A DNA stretch of 25,727 nucleotides from a virus: the IMG/VR virus record IMGVR_UViG_3300001848_000284, positions 1 through 25,727 of that record; one strand, written 5' to 3'. The notes beneath the pieces were generated by a model. The model had not been told where the DNA came from and made no database searches. It saw only the letters and a list, made by a program, of their open reading frames with translations. Within the stretch, counting starts at the first letter, position 1, and every line of letters starts with the position of its first letter. Made by a program: the position numbers and the translations under genes. Positions 1 to 5,646 of this stretch are shown piece after piece.

Positions 1-1
1 T

Positions 2-49
2 TGCGGTAAACTTGGTGCAGTGATCGCCAAGGTCTTCTCTCCGTCTCAT
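2..49 (-). CDS. Possible N-terminal part of a leftward gene, cut by the window edge
   Basis: An ATG at 49..47 opens a frame of 16 codons that runs off the left edge of the window. The peptide starts MRRREDLGDHCTKF. It sits 16 bases beyond the stop of the preceding leftward gene, in the same direction, so it may be the next member of the left operon. No clear ribosome binding site precedes it, and the piece is too short to assign a family. It could be chance. Confidence 0.25.
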   Translation of the reverse strand, partial: MRRREDLGDHCTKFTA

Positions 50-65
50 CTGGTATGGGGGGCGA

Positions 66-380
66 TTAAGCGCGTGCCTGGACGCGGTGGTTAGCTTCTG
101 CCGATTGCCATTCTTGGAAGCGGGCCTTGAGGTATTCGAGCCGCACCTTCGCGAGGTTCGCATCGTGCCGCGCTTTCACCATGTCTTTGAGGTAGGCGTG
201 CCAACGGGCAGAGGCTTTGATCTGCATTTCAGCACGGTTGACGGCCACGCCTTTAACTTCGCTAGACCATTCCGCGAGGGTTGCGCTTTTCAGTTCTTCA
301 AGCAGATCGGCGGCGGCGTTCTTGTCTGCCCATGCCGTCCCAGCTTTGAATAGCTGCTCTGATAGCGGTTCGTTGCTCAT
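66..380 (-). CDS. Hypothetical phage protein, 104 aa, helical
   Basis: I do not recognise a family. The 104-residue product is rich in Ala, Lys, Glu and Arg and looks almost wholly alpha-helical. The stretch from about residue 50 to 100 (KASARWHAYLKD to the end) could form a coiled coil. There is no signal peptide or membrane segment. Its ATG overlaps the stop of the upstream HNH gene as ATGA, which supports this start and implies translational coupling. It is the last complete gene of the leftward recombination operon visible here. A role in DNA metabolism is only suggested by position. Confidence 0.72.
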   Translation of the reverse strand: MSNEPLSEQLFKAGTAWADKNAAADLLEELKSATLAEWSSEVKGVAVNRAEMQIKASARWHAYLKDMVKARHDANLAKVRLEYLKARFQEWQSAEANHRVQARA

Positions 381-745
381 CGCCGCACTACCTCTCCGCT
401 AAACGTCTTCTTGAAATCGCTGTTACGTCCGCAAGGCATCGGCCTAGAAGTCGTGCGAATGCCTAAGTGCTTGTCCTGTTGCCGCTTCGTCTTGGAGACT
501 AGCGGCTTGTCGTAATGGTCTGTCTTCCAGCGCCAGCACTTCGGGCAAACTGCAAGGCAGTTTTCCAAGCTGTTATCCTTGGAATTAGCGTCAGGATCGA
601 CGTGTTCAAAGCGCACGCCGTTCCCTAGCGATGTTTCGCAATGCCTTCCCGGATCAAGCCCAAACATTGCGCCGGAAGCCTCGCACTTCATGCCCGAGCG
701 CTTTAGCGCGTCACGCTTGGTTTGCTTGGTAAACTCGGCGCGCAT
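377..745 (-). CDS. HNH endonuclease-like protein, 122 aa
   Basis: The protein looks like a small HNH (beta-beta-alpha metal) nuclease. An EH pair lies at residues 47-48 in RFEHVDPDAN, followed by N62 and a CPKC zinc knuckle at 67-70. Two more cysteines at 21 and 36 may complete the zinc site. The C-terminus (TKRQQDKHLGI) is basic. I start at the ATG at 745 because it lies one base past the upstream stop. The frame is open further upstream, but that would overlap the previous gene by about 65 bases. Lying beside an annealing protein and an exonuclease, it could process DNA during recombination, or it could be a packaging-type HNH. The fold is fairly sure and the role is not. Confidence 0.72.
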   Translation of the reverse strand: MRAEFTKQTKRDALKRSGMKCEASGAMFGLDPGRHCETSLGNGVRFEHVDPDANSKDNSLENCLAVCPKCWRWKTDHYDKPLVSKTKRQQDKHLGIRTTSRPMPCGRNSDFKKTFSGEVVRR

Positions 746-746
746 G

Positions 747-944
747 TCAGAACGGCGCTTCCTCTCCGTCCTTGCGCTCTTTGCGGGGCGCAATCGTGAA
801 CTTGCCGTCAACCGGATTGGCTACGAGCGTCACGAAGAACCCGCCATCGTCGCGTTGATTGGCATAGCCGATCCGCGTTCCCAGCTTCTTCCCGTTCTTG
901 GTTTCCGTCCAAGCCGTGCAGTCCCAAAATTCATTACTCGCCAT
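747..944 (-). CDS. Small hypothetical protein, 65 aa, next to Rad52-like gene
   Basis: This is a 65-residue protein of unknown function. It starts MASNEFWDCTAW, is polar throughout and reads like a small beta-rich domain (GFFVTLVANPVDGKFTIAPR) ending in a charged tail. A GGAG lies about a dozen bases upstream of the ATG, across the stop of the Rad52-like gene. It is packed between the annealing protein and an HNH nuclease with gaps of 1 and 7 bases, so it is almost certainly cotranscribed with them. It may be an accessory factor in recombination, but nothing in the sequence shows that. Confidence 0.68.
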   Translation of the reverse strand: MASNEFWDCTAWTETKNGKKLGTRIGYANQRDDGGFFVTLVANPVDGKFTIAPRKERKDGEEAPF

Positions 945-951
945 TGTGTCG

Positions 952-1728
952 TTACTCCGCTGCGATGGTTACAGGTTGGGTGAGGTCGTAGCGTCGCTGA
1001 TCTGCATAGCGCTCTGTCTCATCGTGTAAATCGGGGTTGGCCCTGCGAAGGGCGGTAACTTGGTCGCCGTTATCGGCCCAAAGCTTTGTCAGCGTTTGTT
1101 CGTCCCGGCAGGCGTCGATTGCGGTACGCATGGATTCCGCCCACGCCGAATAGTTGGGCTTAGGAGGTGTTAGTTTCATGCCGGGAACGGCAATGGTGAG
1201 GCTCTTGCGCTTTAGGAATATCTCAACCTTGGACGGCTCTTTGGCGGGCGGCTGAAATGGCGTCGTGGTCTTTGGCGCAGCTTTCGGCGTATCGTCCACA
1301 ACACCGGCTTGCTCTTTGTCGTACAACGCAAGGCCGAACGGATTGCCGAACGTCATAAGGGCGCGTTTTGCAGCATCGCTCTCAGCTTCTTTTAGGGCGC
1401 TCTCGTACGCATCCCCTATGTTCTTTGAGACGCCAGAGCCGTAACCGCTACCCATTCGCAATATAACGGTATCACCAGCCCTCACAGTTACGCGCACCTG
1501 CGCCATAAAGGCGACGTACCATTTCCCGTCTTTCTCGTATGGGTCACCAAGCTTGACCATCGAAACGGTTTCGCGGTCCCAAGCGTCAAAGCCAAAAATT
1601 CGGTTAGCTTCAGAGATTGCAAACCACGATTCGATGTAACTCAGTTCACGCCCCGCCTGCGTGCGCGTCTTTACGCTGCTTCTGGCAAGCGGGGATTGCA
1701 GTGCAGATTTTTGCACGTCCGTAAACAT
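952..1728 (-). CDS. Rad52/Rad22-family single-strand annealing protein
   Basis: This 258-residue protein belongs to the Rad52/Rad22 family, whose members form rings that coat single-stranded DNA and anneal complementary strands. Family hallmarks are visible: LSYIESWFAISEANRIFG near residues 29-46, an aromatic FDAWDRET segment, and the helix ALKEAESDAAKRALMTFG with NPFGLALYDKEQ near residues 110-140. Residues about 140-170 are Pro, Lys and Thr rich and probably disordered, and the rest may bind partners. A GGAGG sits 11 bases before the ATG, within the end of the preceding HNH gene. A PD-(D/E)XK nuclease lies two genes upstream, so the two should form an exonuclease-annealase pair working like lambda Exo and Beta. 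Confidence 0.9.
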   Translation of the reverse strand: MFTDVQKSALQSPLARSSVKTRTQAGRELSYIESWFAISEANRIFGFDAWDRETVSMVKLGDPYEKDGKWYVAFMAQVRVTVRAGDTVILRMGSGYGSGVSKNIGDAYESALKEAESDAAKRALMTFGNPFGLALYDKEQAGVVDDTPKAAPKTTTPFQPPAKEPSKVEIFLKRKSLTIAVPGMKLTPPKPNYSAWAESMRTAIDACRDEQTLTKLWADNGDQVTALRRANPDLHDETERYADQRRYDLTQPVTIAAE

Positions 1729-1730
1729 CT

Positions 1731-2204
1731 CTAGATGTGCCTCCAGTTTTCACGATTAACGATCTTTCCGATCTGCCCGCGCGCAACATTGAACAAGCCA
1801 GCCAGATAGGCTTGTGTTGCGCCGCATGAGGCCAAGCGGCGTATCTCAAGGACTTGCTCTTCAGTAAGTTTGCTCAATGGGTGCTTTGTTCCGCGCCGAT
1901 CTGGAGCCCGGCCACGCTCGAATTTGTCGCGAGTATTATCGGCAGGAGTTCCGACCGTAAGGTGAATTGGGTTCACGCATTGCGGGTTGTCGCACTTGTG
2001 GCGAACAACCATGCCGTCCGGTGGCACGGTATATAAGTGCTCGTAAATCCATCGGTGCGCCTTAACAATCTGCCCATTGACTGAGAAATGACCGTATCGG
2101 CCATCCGGCTTGTTTCCGATCCATATCCAACAGTCGCCAGCGGCTTTGCCGACCTGGACATGCGTCATAAAGCGGACGAACGTCGCGGCATGTGCGGCAA
2201 TCAT
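1731..2204 (-). CDS. HNH homing-type endonuclease with C-terminal DNA-binding helix-turn-helix
   Basis: The protein has the plan of free-standing HNH homing endonucleases. An opening GDCWIWIG motif (residues 24-30) is followed by GRYGHFSVNG, AHRW with H50, and a zinc or HNH core at RHKCDNPQCVNPIHL (H69, C71, C76, H81) with N90. The C-terminal third (about 110-157, LTEEQVLEIRRL to NRENW) is a helix-turn-helix that would read the target. The ATG overlaps the upstream stop as TAATG and has GGAGG 8 bases ahead. It sits between the exonuclease and annealing genes, which usually work as neighbours, so it looks like a selfish insertion that keeps the operon intact. It would cut phages lacking the insert. 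Confidence 0.87.
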   Translation of the reverse strand: MIAAHAATFVRFMTHVQVGKAAGDCWIWIGNKPDGRYGHFSVNGQIVKAHRWIYEHLYTVPPDGMVVRHKCDNPQCVNPIHLTVGTPADNTRDKFERGRAPDRRGTKHPLSKLTEEQVLEIRRLASCGATQAYLAGLFNVARGQIGKIVNRENWRHI

Positions 2205-2935
2205 TACGCGGCCTCCACAGCCAGTTTGTAAGTCTCAGGTGACCAGCGAAAGTTTTCTCGATCCAAGGCAAAGAAGCGCATGGCGTCCCTGCCATCCTCA
2301 GACCGGCTCAGAAGGTGACGGACAGATCGGGCGGCGCGTTCAAGGTCGCGCAGATGCATCGCGGAATCGTCGGCGCTTAGGTCATAGAGCGCAAACTTCT
2401 TTGCGGTCACATACAACACCTTCCACGGGCGCTTTTTCGCCGTGGAATACAGCGCCACTTGCCGCGCGTGGTCGGCTTTAATGGCCGAAGGGCAAGCCTT
2501 GGTGGTCTTGAGGTCCAGGCCATATTCGTTCCACTCGTAATCGGTAGACCCGATGATAGGAACTTCAACGCCGTTTGCGTAGTATTCCAGGCGAAGCTGG
2601 CGCGCATTGGGCGGCGGAAAATCCTTAAGAGCCTCTATTGCCTGCAATAGCATCGGCTCAAGATTGGCCCGCTCTGTGTCGTGTTCTGCGTCTACAACGC
2701 CACCTGTCTCTGTGGCGAATTTCTGCCACGCCGCTTGAATGGCAAGTTCAGGGTCGCGCTGATATAGCCAGTGGTCTAGTCCCGCCTCTACCGCCGTTCC
2801 ACGGGCCGCTGCGGGGCCGAAATCGTCCTCCCATCCGAGCAGATATTTACCTACCCACAGAGCCGGGTTAACCGCGTAATTGTTCAGTGATGAAGGGCTT
2901 AGATGTTTGATGCCGTGGCGTTCAAACGGGTTCAT
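2204..2935 (-). CDS. PD-(D/E)XK (RecB/Cas4-like) exonuclease
   Basis: The 243-residue product carries the RecB-family nuclease core. RGTAVE is at residues 45-50, an acidic residue sits in GSTDYE (D132), the DLK catalytic pair is at 141-143 (LDLKTTK), and a trailing RQVALY holds Q159. An N-terminal LSPSSLNNY motif is typical of phage and Cas4-like members. Such enzymes resect double-stranded ends with magnesium to give a single strand for an annealing protein, and a Rad52-like annealase follows one gene later. The ATG overlaps the upstream stop as ATGA, with GAGG 8 bases before it. The family call is firm. The direction of digestion cannot be read from the sequence. Confidence 0.85.
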   Translation of the reverse strand: MNPFERHGIKHLSPSSLNNYAVNPALWVGKYLLGWEDDFGPAAARGTAVEAGLDHWLYQRDPELAIQAAWQKFATETGGVVDAEHDTERANLEPMLLQAIEALKDFPPPNARQLRLEYYANGVEVPIIGSTDYEWNEYGLDLKTTKACPSAIKADHARQVALYSTAKKRPWKVLYVTAKKFALYDLSADDSAMHLRDLERAARSVRHLLSRSEDGRDAMRFFALDRENFRWSPETYKLAVEAA

Positions 2936-3168
2936 TCTGCAGCCTCTAGCTTGCCTTCCATCTTCCCCACCATTTCGGCCAGTTCGTCCGAAAGATCGGA
3001 AAGGAATGATGCATAATGGCGTGCAACGGCGGGATGCCTCCCGGCCAATTCCTTCAGATGCCCGATAGCGCTCGAAAGCGAGTGGATGGTCCCGCCAAAT
3101 TCCATGGCAGCCGTACCGTTCTCACAATACTGATCGCGCAGTTCGCGTGCCGCTGTTCTGACGTTCAT
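2932..3168 (-). CDS. Hypothetical protein, 78 aa, helical
   Basis: I do not recognise this 78-residue protein. It is helical and amphipathic, with a run SLSSAIGHLKELAGRHPAV and a lysine/glutamate-rich end. I start at the ATG at 3168, although the frame is open 26 codons further, because that ATG overlaps the preceding stop as ATGA and has GGAG 8 bases upstream. It lies directly before the exonuclease gene, also with an ATGA overlap, so the two are likely translationally coupled. An inhibitor or helper of recombination would fit the position but is unsupported. Confidence 0.68.
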   Translation of the reverse strand: MNVRTAARELRDQYCENGTAAMEFGGTIHSLSSAIGHLKELAGRHPAVARHYASFLSDLSDELAEMVGKMEGKLEAAE

Positions 3169-3323
3169 ATTCCCACGCTCCAAAATCCTAGTGCGACCAT
3201 TCCGAGGCACAAAAGCGCGACAACCGCATATCTCGCCATATCCCAAGGCTTATCTTGGGAGGGGAGAGGGGCGTGGTAATCTTCAACAAATTCGTGATGC
3301 CACATGTCGATTTTGCCGCGCAT
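3165..3323 (-). CDS. Small single-pass membrane protein, 52 aa
   Basis: The product is a 52-residue peptide with a polar N-terminal half (MRGKIDMWHHEFVEDYHAPL) and a strong hydrophobic segment near the C-terminus (AVVALLCLGMVALGFWSV, about residues 32-50), so it should sit in the inner membrane with a short tail. The frame is open upstream to about 3422, but GGGAGG lies 6 bases before the ATG at 3323, which decides the start. That ATG overlaps the stop of a second hydrophobic reading frame as TAATG. Function is unknown. Small phage membrane peptides are often involved in exclusion or host-envelope effects, which is only analogy. Confidence 0.62.
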   Translation of the reverse strand: MRGKIDMWHHEFVEDYHAPLPSQDKPWDMARYAVVALLCLGMVALGFWSVGI

Positions 3324-3395
3324 TAGTGCCTCCCAAATATCCACGCTATGAACACTGCAAACACGATGCAGCAGAGGGTTTCTTTCGCCGCTCAT
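3323..3395 (-). pseudogene. Possible frameshifted small transmembrane peptide
   Basis: The ATG at 3395 overlaps the upstream stop as ATGA and begins MSGE, then continues into a poor reading frame (RNPLLHRV). Losing one A in the GAAAGAA run just after would instead give MSGE followed by ETLCCIVFAVFIAWIFGRH and a TAA that overlaps the next start as TAATG. That peptide of about 23 residues would be a near-perfect membrane helix fitting exactly between both neighbours. As it stands the hydrophobic frame has no start codon after the upstream TGA. This may be a natural frameshift, a sequencing error, or recoding. Confidence 0.38.
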
Positions 3396-3760
3396 GAGCG
3401 GAACAGGTATTCTTCGCGCCAAGTTCCATCCGGGCTCAGAACGATGGTGCTAAGGTAATCGCCGGATGGCTCGCGTTCGTCGTAGCCGTCTGCAGCATGT
3501 TCACGGGCCTCGTGCGCGGTGCCGTACCAATCGACGCGCGTTCCGCTGAATTGGTCCTTGAACACGTTCAGGAACACATCGCCGGTATTGCCTGAGAGCC
3601 ACTTGAGGCTGTCTGCCGTCGTGTTGGCGGCTTTCACCATCGCGGCAATACGGGTAGCGCGCACTTCAGCTTCAGAGCGAAGGTTTGCAGCAGCAGAGGC
3701 TAAGCGCGGCGAAACCGTATCTGACAGGCGGGAAAGAGTGAGGCTAAGTTTGGAGGACAT
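3392..3760 (-). CDS. Hypothetical phage protein, 122 aa
   Basis: I do not recognise a family. The first 50 residues are Ser/Ala/Arg rich and helical (LSLTLSRLSDTVSPRLASAA). The rest has a mixed fold, with an acidic stretch and a segment STIVLSPDGTWREEYLF that looks like a beta hairpin. No membrane segment or signal is visible. The ATG overlaps the upstream stop as TAATG and has GGAGG 8 bases ahead, so the start is well supported. It is the second gene of the left early operon, a position where phages often keep host-interaction genes. Confidence 0.72.
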   Translation of the reverse strand: MSSKLSLTLSRLSDTVSPRLASAAANLRSEAEVRATRIAAMVKAANTTADSLKWLSGNTGDVFLNVFKDQFSGTRVDWYGTAHEAREHAADGYDEREPSGDYLSTIVLSPDGTWREEYLFRS

Positions 3761-3924
3761 TAGCGGGCCTCCGCTTTGGCGATGGCGGCGCGAACCAACT
3801 TCAACCCGCCCTCAATCGTCGTGATTGCCGTGCGCTTCGGAGCGCCGGTTTCCAGGTCAATCTTGGCGTTGAGCAGATAGCCCTCCGCGGACTTCAGTGC
3901 GGCAAGTAGTTCGGCGGTAGCCAT
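3760..3924 (-). CDS. Small hypothetical protein, 54 aa, first gene of the left operon
   Basis: This 54-codon gene begins MATAELLAALKSAEGYLLNA and ends KAEAR, and the product is helical with a KIDLETGAPKRTA turn. GGGAGA sits 8 bases before the ATG, and its stop overlaps the next ATG as TAATG. It is the first gene after the operator region, so it should be the most strongly expressed early leftward product. Its leader GGGAGACGGACA is the same as the leader before the gene starting at 10136. The coding call is good and the function is unknown. Confidence 0.75.
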   Translation of the reverse strand: MATAELLAALKSAEGYLLNAKIDLETGAPKRTAITTIEGGLKLVRAAIAKAEAR

Positions 3925-3953
3925 TGTCCGTCTCCCTGTTTGGTGAGATGGAC

Positions 3954-3970
3954 TTTCGCATATAGCGAAA
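3954..3970. promoter_or_regulatory. Operator O1, TTTCGC-N5-GCGAAA, perfect palindrome
   Basis: The 17-bp site TTTCGCATATAGCGAAA has fully matching 6-base arms. It lies 30 bases upstream of the first gene of the left operon. Read leftward it contains TATATG, a fair -10-like hexamer, so a bound repressor would cover the early left promoter. Three similar sites lie nearby. The arms match the shape of a Cro/C1-type dimer site. Confidence 0.8.
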
Positions 3971-3987
3971 CACCTGTCCAGAACTAT

Positions 3988-4004
3988 TTTCGCGCAATGC
4001 GAAA
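3988..4004. promoter_or_regulatory. Operator O2, TTTCGC-N5-GCGAAA, perfect palindrome
   Basis: The site TTTCGCGCAATGCGAAA has the same arms as O1, and the centres are 34 bp apart, about three helical turns. It lies between the repressor gene and the left operon. The pair resembles cooperative repressor sites at a lambda-type left promoter. Confidence 0.8.
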
Positions 4005-4055
4005 AATAATTGCAGCCGGACGCAAGCCCAGCCTACCGGCAGCTATAGAGGGGTA

Positions 4056-4373
4056 TTAGCCGTTAGAGGCTTTCTTCACGAAGCCCTGCAGGACGCGCAC
4101 AGCGGTTTCCCGCTCAGTCGGGGCTATCTGGTCCCATATGGACCATATGGAGTTTGGCGCGGTCGGATCGCGCATTAAAAGGTCTGCGGGCGTGCAGTTA
4201 TAGGCTTCGGCCATTGCCTCCAGGTGGTCCTGGTTAAACCGGCGCTTACCCTTCTCTAGGTCACTGAGGTAACCGACAGACATGCCCAGCCGGTCGGCGG
4301 CGGCTTCAAGGTTTAGGTTGTTGTGCTTACGCCACTCTCGGGCAAACCATCTGAATTTTTGCTTTTTCGCCAT
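4056..4373 (-). CDS. CI-like repressor, Cro/C1-type helix-turn-helix (105 aa)
   Basis: The protein is a short lambda-CI-type regulator. An HTH of the XRE class is clear: LEAAADRLGMSVGYLSDLEK (about residues 22-41) followed by GKRRFNQDHLEAMAEAYNCT. The remaining C-terminal 40 residues (WSIWDQIAPTERETAVRVLQ) probably form a dimer helix. There is no LexA-type peptidase domain, so RecA-driven self-cleavage is not expected. The frame is open another 47 codons upstream, but MAKKQKF gives a natural N-terminus and avoids running over the operators. No strong ribosome site is visible. It lies between operator pairs O1/O2 and O3/O4 and divergently from a Cro-like gene, so it most likely maintains lysogeny. 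Confidence 0.85.
   Translation of the reverse strand: MAKKQKFRWFAREWRKHNNLNLEAAADRLGMSVGYLSDLEKGKRRFNQDHLEAMAEAYNCTPADLLMRDPTAPNSIWSIWDQIAPTERETAVRVLQGFVKKASNG
4134..4150. repeat. Tandem CCATATGG palindromes inside the repressor gene
   Basis: Two CCATATGG palindromes lie 9 bp apart (4134-4141 and 4143-4150). On the coding strand they encode the repeated residues SIW-SIW in the C-terminal part of the repressor. A 9-bp in-frame duplication explains it best. Binding by a protein is possible but not suggested by anything else. Confidence 0.5.
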
Positions 4374-4442
4374 ACGCCAAGGATGACTCGCCGGGGTCCG
4401 GCACGTCCCAACGCACATAGCGGAAAAAAGTCTTGCGTTGTG

Positions 4443-4459
4443 TTTCGCAGTATGCGAAA
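4443..4459. promoter_or_regulatory. Operator O3, TTTCGC-N5-GCGAAA, perfect palindrome
   Basis: TTTCGCAGTATGCGAAA repeats the arms of O1 and O2. It lies just upstream of the Cro-like gene and about 70 bases upstream of the repressor start, where it can control both directions. Its spacer holds TATGCG-like bases that could serve as a weak -10 for rightward transcription. Confidence 0.8.
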
Positions 4460-4476
4460 TTTCGCTCATGTCGAAA
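4460..4476. promoter_or_regulatory. Operator O4, imperfect, overlaps the Cro-like start codon
   Basis: TTTCGCTCATGTCGAAA directly abuts O3, a 17-bp tandem period, and has one mismatch in the right arm (TCGAAA). Its spacer contains the ATG of the Cro-like gene at 4468, so binding here would block early transcription directly. The mismatch suggests a weaker site that fills last. Confidence 0.7.
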
Positions 4477-4662
4477 CGCTTCACACCACCGTCCGACGTG
4501 ACGAAATTCGCCAAGCTCTTGTCCTCAAAGGTGGATTTGAGCGCTGGCTACGCATGCGACTTGGCACGGAAAAACCGCACGCCGTCGCTCGAAAAAGCAA
4601 TCGAGTTTGAGGACGCATACGGCATCCCGCCACGGTTCTGGATCGAGCGGAGGACCGCGTGA
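4468..4662 (+). CDS. Cro-like helix-turn-helix regulator (64 aa)
   Basis: This is a 64-residue protein with a Cro/YdaS-like DNA-binding fold. TKFAKLLSSKVDLSAGYACD forms the first helices, ARKNRTPSLEKAIEFEDAYG the recognition part, and it ends PPRFWIERRTA. The start lies inside operator O4. The ten in-frame codons upstream are made of operator sequence, so I reject them. No Shine-Dalgarno sequence precedes the ATG, which fits a leaderless message if transcription starts next to O3. It is divergent to the CI-like gene, as in lambdoid phages, and should bind the same operators and favour lytic growth. YdaS-type toxin regulators are an alternative family. Confidence 0.78.
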   Translation: MSKRFTPPSDVTKFAKLLSSKVDLSAGYACDLARKNRTPSLEKAIEFEDAYGIPPRFWIERRTA

Positions 4663-4663
4663 C

Positions 4664-4870
4664 CTACTCTGGCGGCGGCATCTTCTCCGGATTGCACAGC
4701 CCGCAAATGCGGCAGTGCCGTAGCACGTACCCAACGGCCTCGCGGTCGCCTCTCCGTGTCGCAAGCCGTAAATCCCGGCTTACTCGCTTCTCCCAGCAAG
4801 CTTTGGCCCCTAGCGGGTCCTTTGCCTTTGCATGGTCTAACCGGAACGCCTCTAAAGAACTCGCCCGCAC
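4664..4870 (-). CDS. Uncertain leftward ORF, 68 aa, CxxCGxC motif
   Basis: A GTG at 4870 opens 68 codons on the minus strand. The product reads well as a soluble protein (AKDPLGAKACWEKRVSRDLR, then CRICGLCNPEKMPPPE with a zinc-type CxxCxxC near the end). It has no good ribosome site and would run against the Cro-like gene. The plus strand of the same DNA also has an open frame of 84 codons from 4663 to about 4914, ending AMAGMFQQPP, with only a GTG at 4759 as start. A third open frame runs from 4659 into the CII-like gene. At most one of these is likely real. I slightly favour the minus one. From 4871 to 4956 I see nothing else. Confidence 0.35.
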   Translation of the reverse strand: MRASSLEAFRLDHAKAKDPLGAKACWEKRVSRDLRLATRRGDREAVGYVLRHCRICGLCNPEKMPPPE

Positions 4871-4956
4871 CCGCCGCGATAGCTATGGCCGGAATGTTCC
4901 AACAGCCCCCCTGACGCAGCGTTCCGGTCATAGCGCCCCCTTTATGAGAGAGCGGC

Positions 4957-5112
4957 GTGGAAGGACACGCGCGGTATGCGTTGCTGGCCTGTTCAGCACT
5001 GAGCTTGGACAGTCGAAAAGAGTTGCTAGCGCTCAATGCAAAGCCAGTAGCCGGTATCAAGCTAAGCCTCATGTCGTTTTGCCCGCAATTGATAGCGCTG
5101 AAACAATGGTGA
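4957..5112 (+). CDS. Hidden small protein, 51 aa, upstream of the CII-like gene
   Basis: A GTG at 4957 preceded by GAGAGAG opens 51 codons ending in TGGTGA. The product begins MEGHARYALLACSALSLDSR and continues KELLALNAKPVAG, with good leucine/alanine composition and a mildly hydrophobic C-terminus (IKLSLMSFCPQLIAL). Its stop overlaps the ATG of the next gene by 7 bases, an arrangement typical of coupled phage genes, which supports both. Nothing assigns a function. The position between Cro-like and CII-like genes recalls small early regulators. Confidence 0.5.
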   Translation: MEGHARYALLACSALSLDSRKELLALNAKPVAGIKLSLMSFCPQLIALKQW

Positions 5113-5465
5113 GTTCACTCGGGAAAACTGACCGAACATTTCGGGGAGATTTTCGGAATATCTCTGTACGTCCCGCTGAGCGGGAAAACCAAGACTGGCT
5201 CAAGGAGCAAGCGCGCCGGTACTCGGCAAAGGAGGGCGCAGAGCTTGCGGGCACGTCGGAGCGGGCATTCGAGAACTTCCGTCAAGGCCGCAATAAAATC
5301 AGCTTCGACAACATGGTTAATTGGGCGCGGAACGATCCGGAATTTCTGGCGGCATTCGTCCAGCATTGCGGCGGTCAACTGAATTATCCGCCCGAGATCG
5401 TCGCGGCAATAACGAAACTCGCGCGCTGGCAAGAAAACGAAAATTCCATGCGGGGGCTGGATTGA
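5106..5465 (+). CDS. CII-like helix-turn-helix transcription regulator (119 aa)
   Basis: The 119-residue protein has a linker-rich start (MVSSLGKTDRTF) followed by an HTH-like core: RYSAKEGAELAGTSERAFEN (about residues 40-60), then FRQGRNKISFDNMVNWARND, and a C-terminal helix EIVAAITKLARW. Fold and position (third gene rightward after a Cro-like gene, before replication genes) fit a lambda CII-type activator. The frame is open 149 codons further upstream to a GTG at 4659, but that part has shadow-like Ser/Arg composition and overlaps better candidates. The ATG at 5106 has no strong ribosome site and may rely on coupling to the 51-aa gene. DNA binding is likely; activator rather than repressor is inferred from context. 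Confidence 0.72.
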   Translation: MVSSLGKTDRTFRGDFRNISVRPAERENQDWLKEQARRYSAKEGAELAGTSERAFENFRQGRNKISFDNMVNWARNDPEFLAAFVQHCGGQLNYPPEIVAAITKLARWQENENSMRGLD

Positions 5466-5623
5466 TGATCTCCGCCGCCACTCGCATAGCCCGCAAGTCC
5501 CGCGAACTCCACGCCGCCTTAGAGCGCGATGTCCAGCACATGAACGCCCTCAAATCCATCGACACCCAACCCGATAAATCAGATAGACGCAAATCGTCTT
5601 TCCAAGACCGAATTAATTCCTAG
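5465..5623 (+). CDS. Small hypothetical protein, 52 aa
   Basis: The ATG overlaps the previous stop as TGATG, and 52 codons follow (MISAATRIARKSRELHAALE, then DVQHMNALKSI and a basic end RRKSSFQDRINS). The first 30 residues should form one long amphipathic helix and the tail is charged. No family is recognised. Coupling to the CII-like gene suggests early expression. Confidence 0.68.
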   Translation: MISAATRIARKSRELHAALERDVQHMNALKSIDTQPDKSDRRKSSFQDRINS

Positions 5624-5646
5624 CCCACACCTAGAGGGGGAGAGAC

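Noticed and set aside
3392-3425. Readthrough of the TGA to add a membrane tail to the 122-aa protein
   Set aside because: The hydrophobic frame is in phase after the TGA, but a one-base shift from the ATG at 3395 explains it more simply.
4548-5072. A 174-codon leftward open frame
   Set aside because: It covers the Cro-like gene end and several better frames, and no clear protein pattern is visible.
4659-5105. An N-terminal extension of the CII-like gene to a GTG at 4659
   Set aside because: The added 149 residues have Ser/Arg shadow composition, and a better 51-codon gene overlaps the true start.
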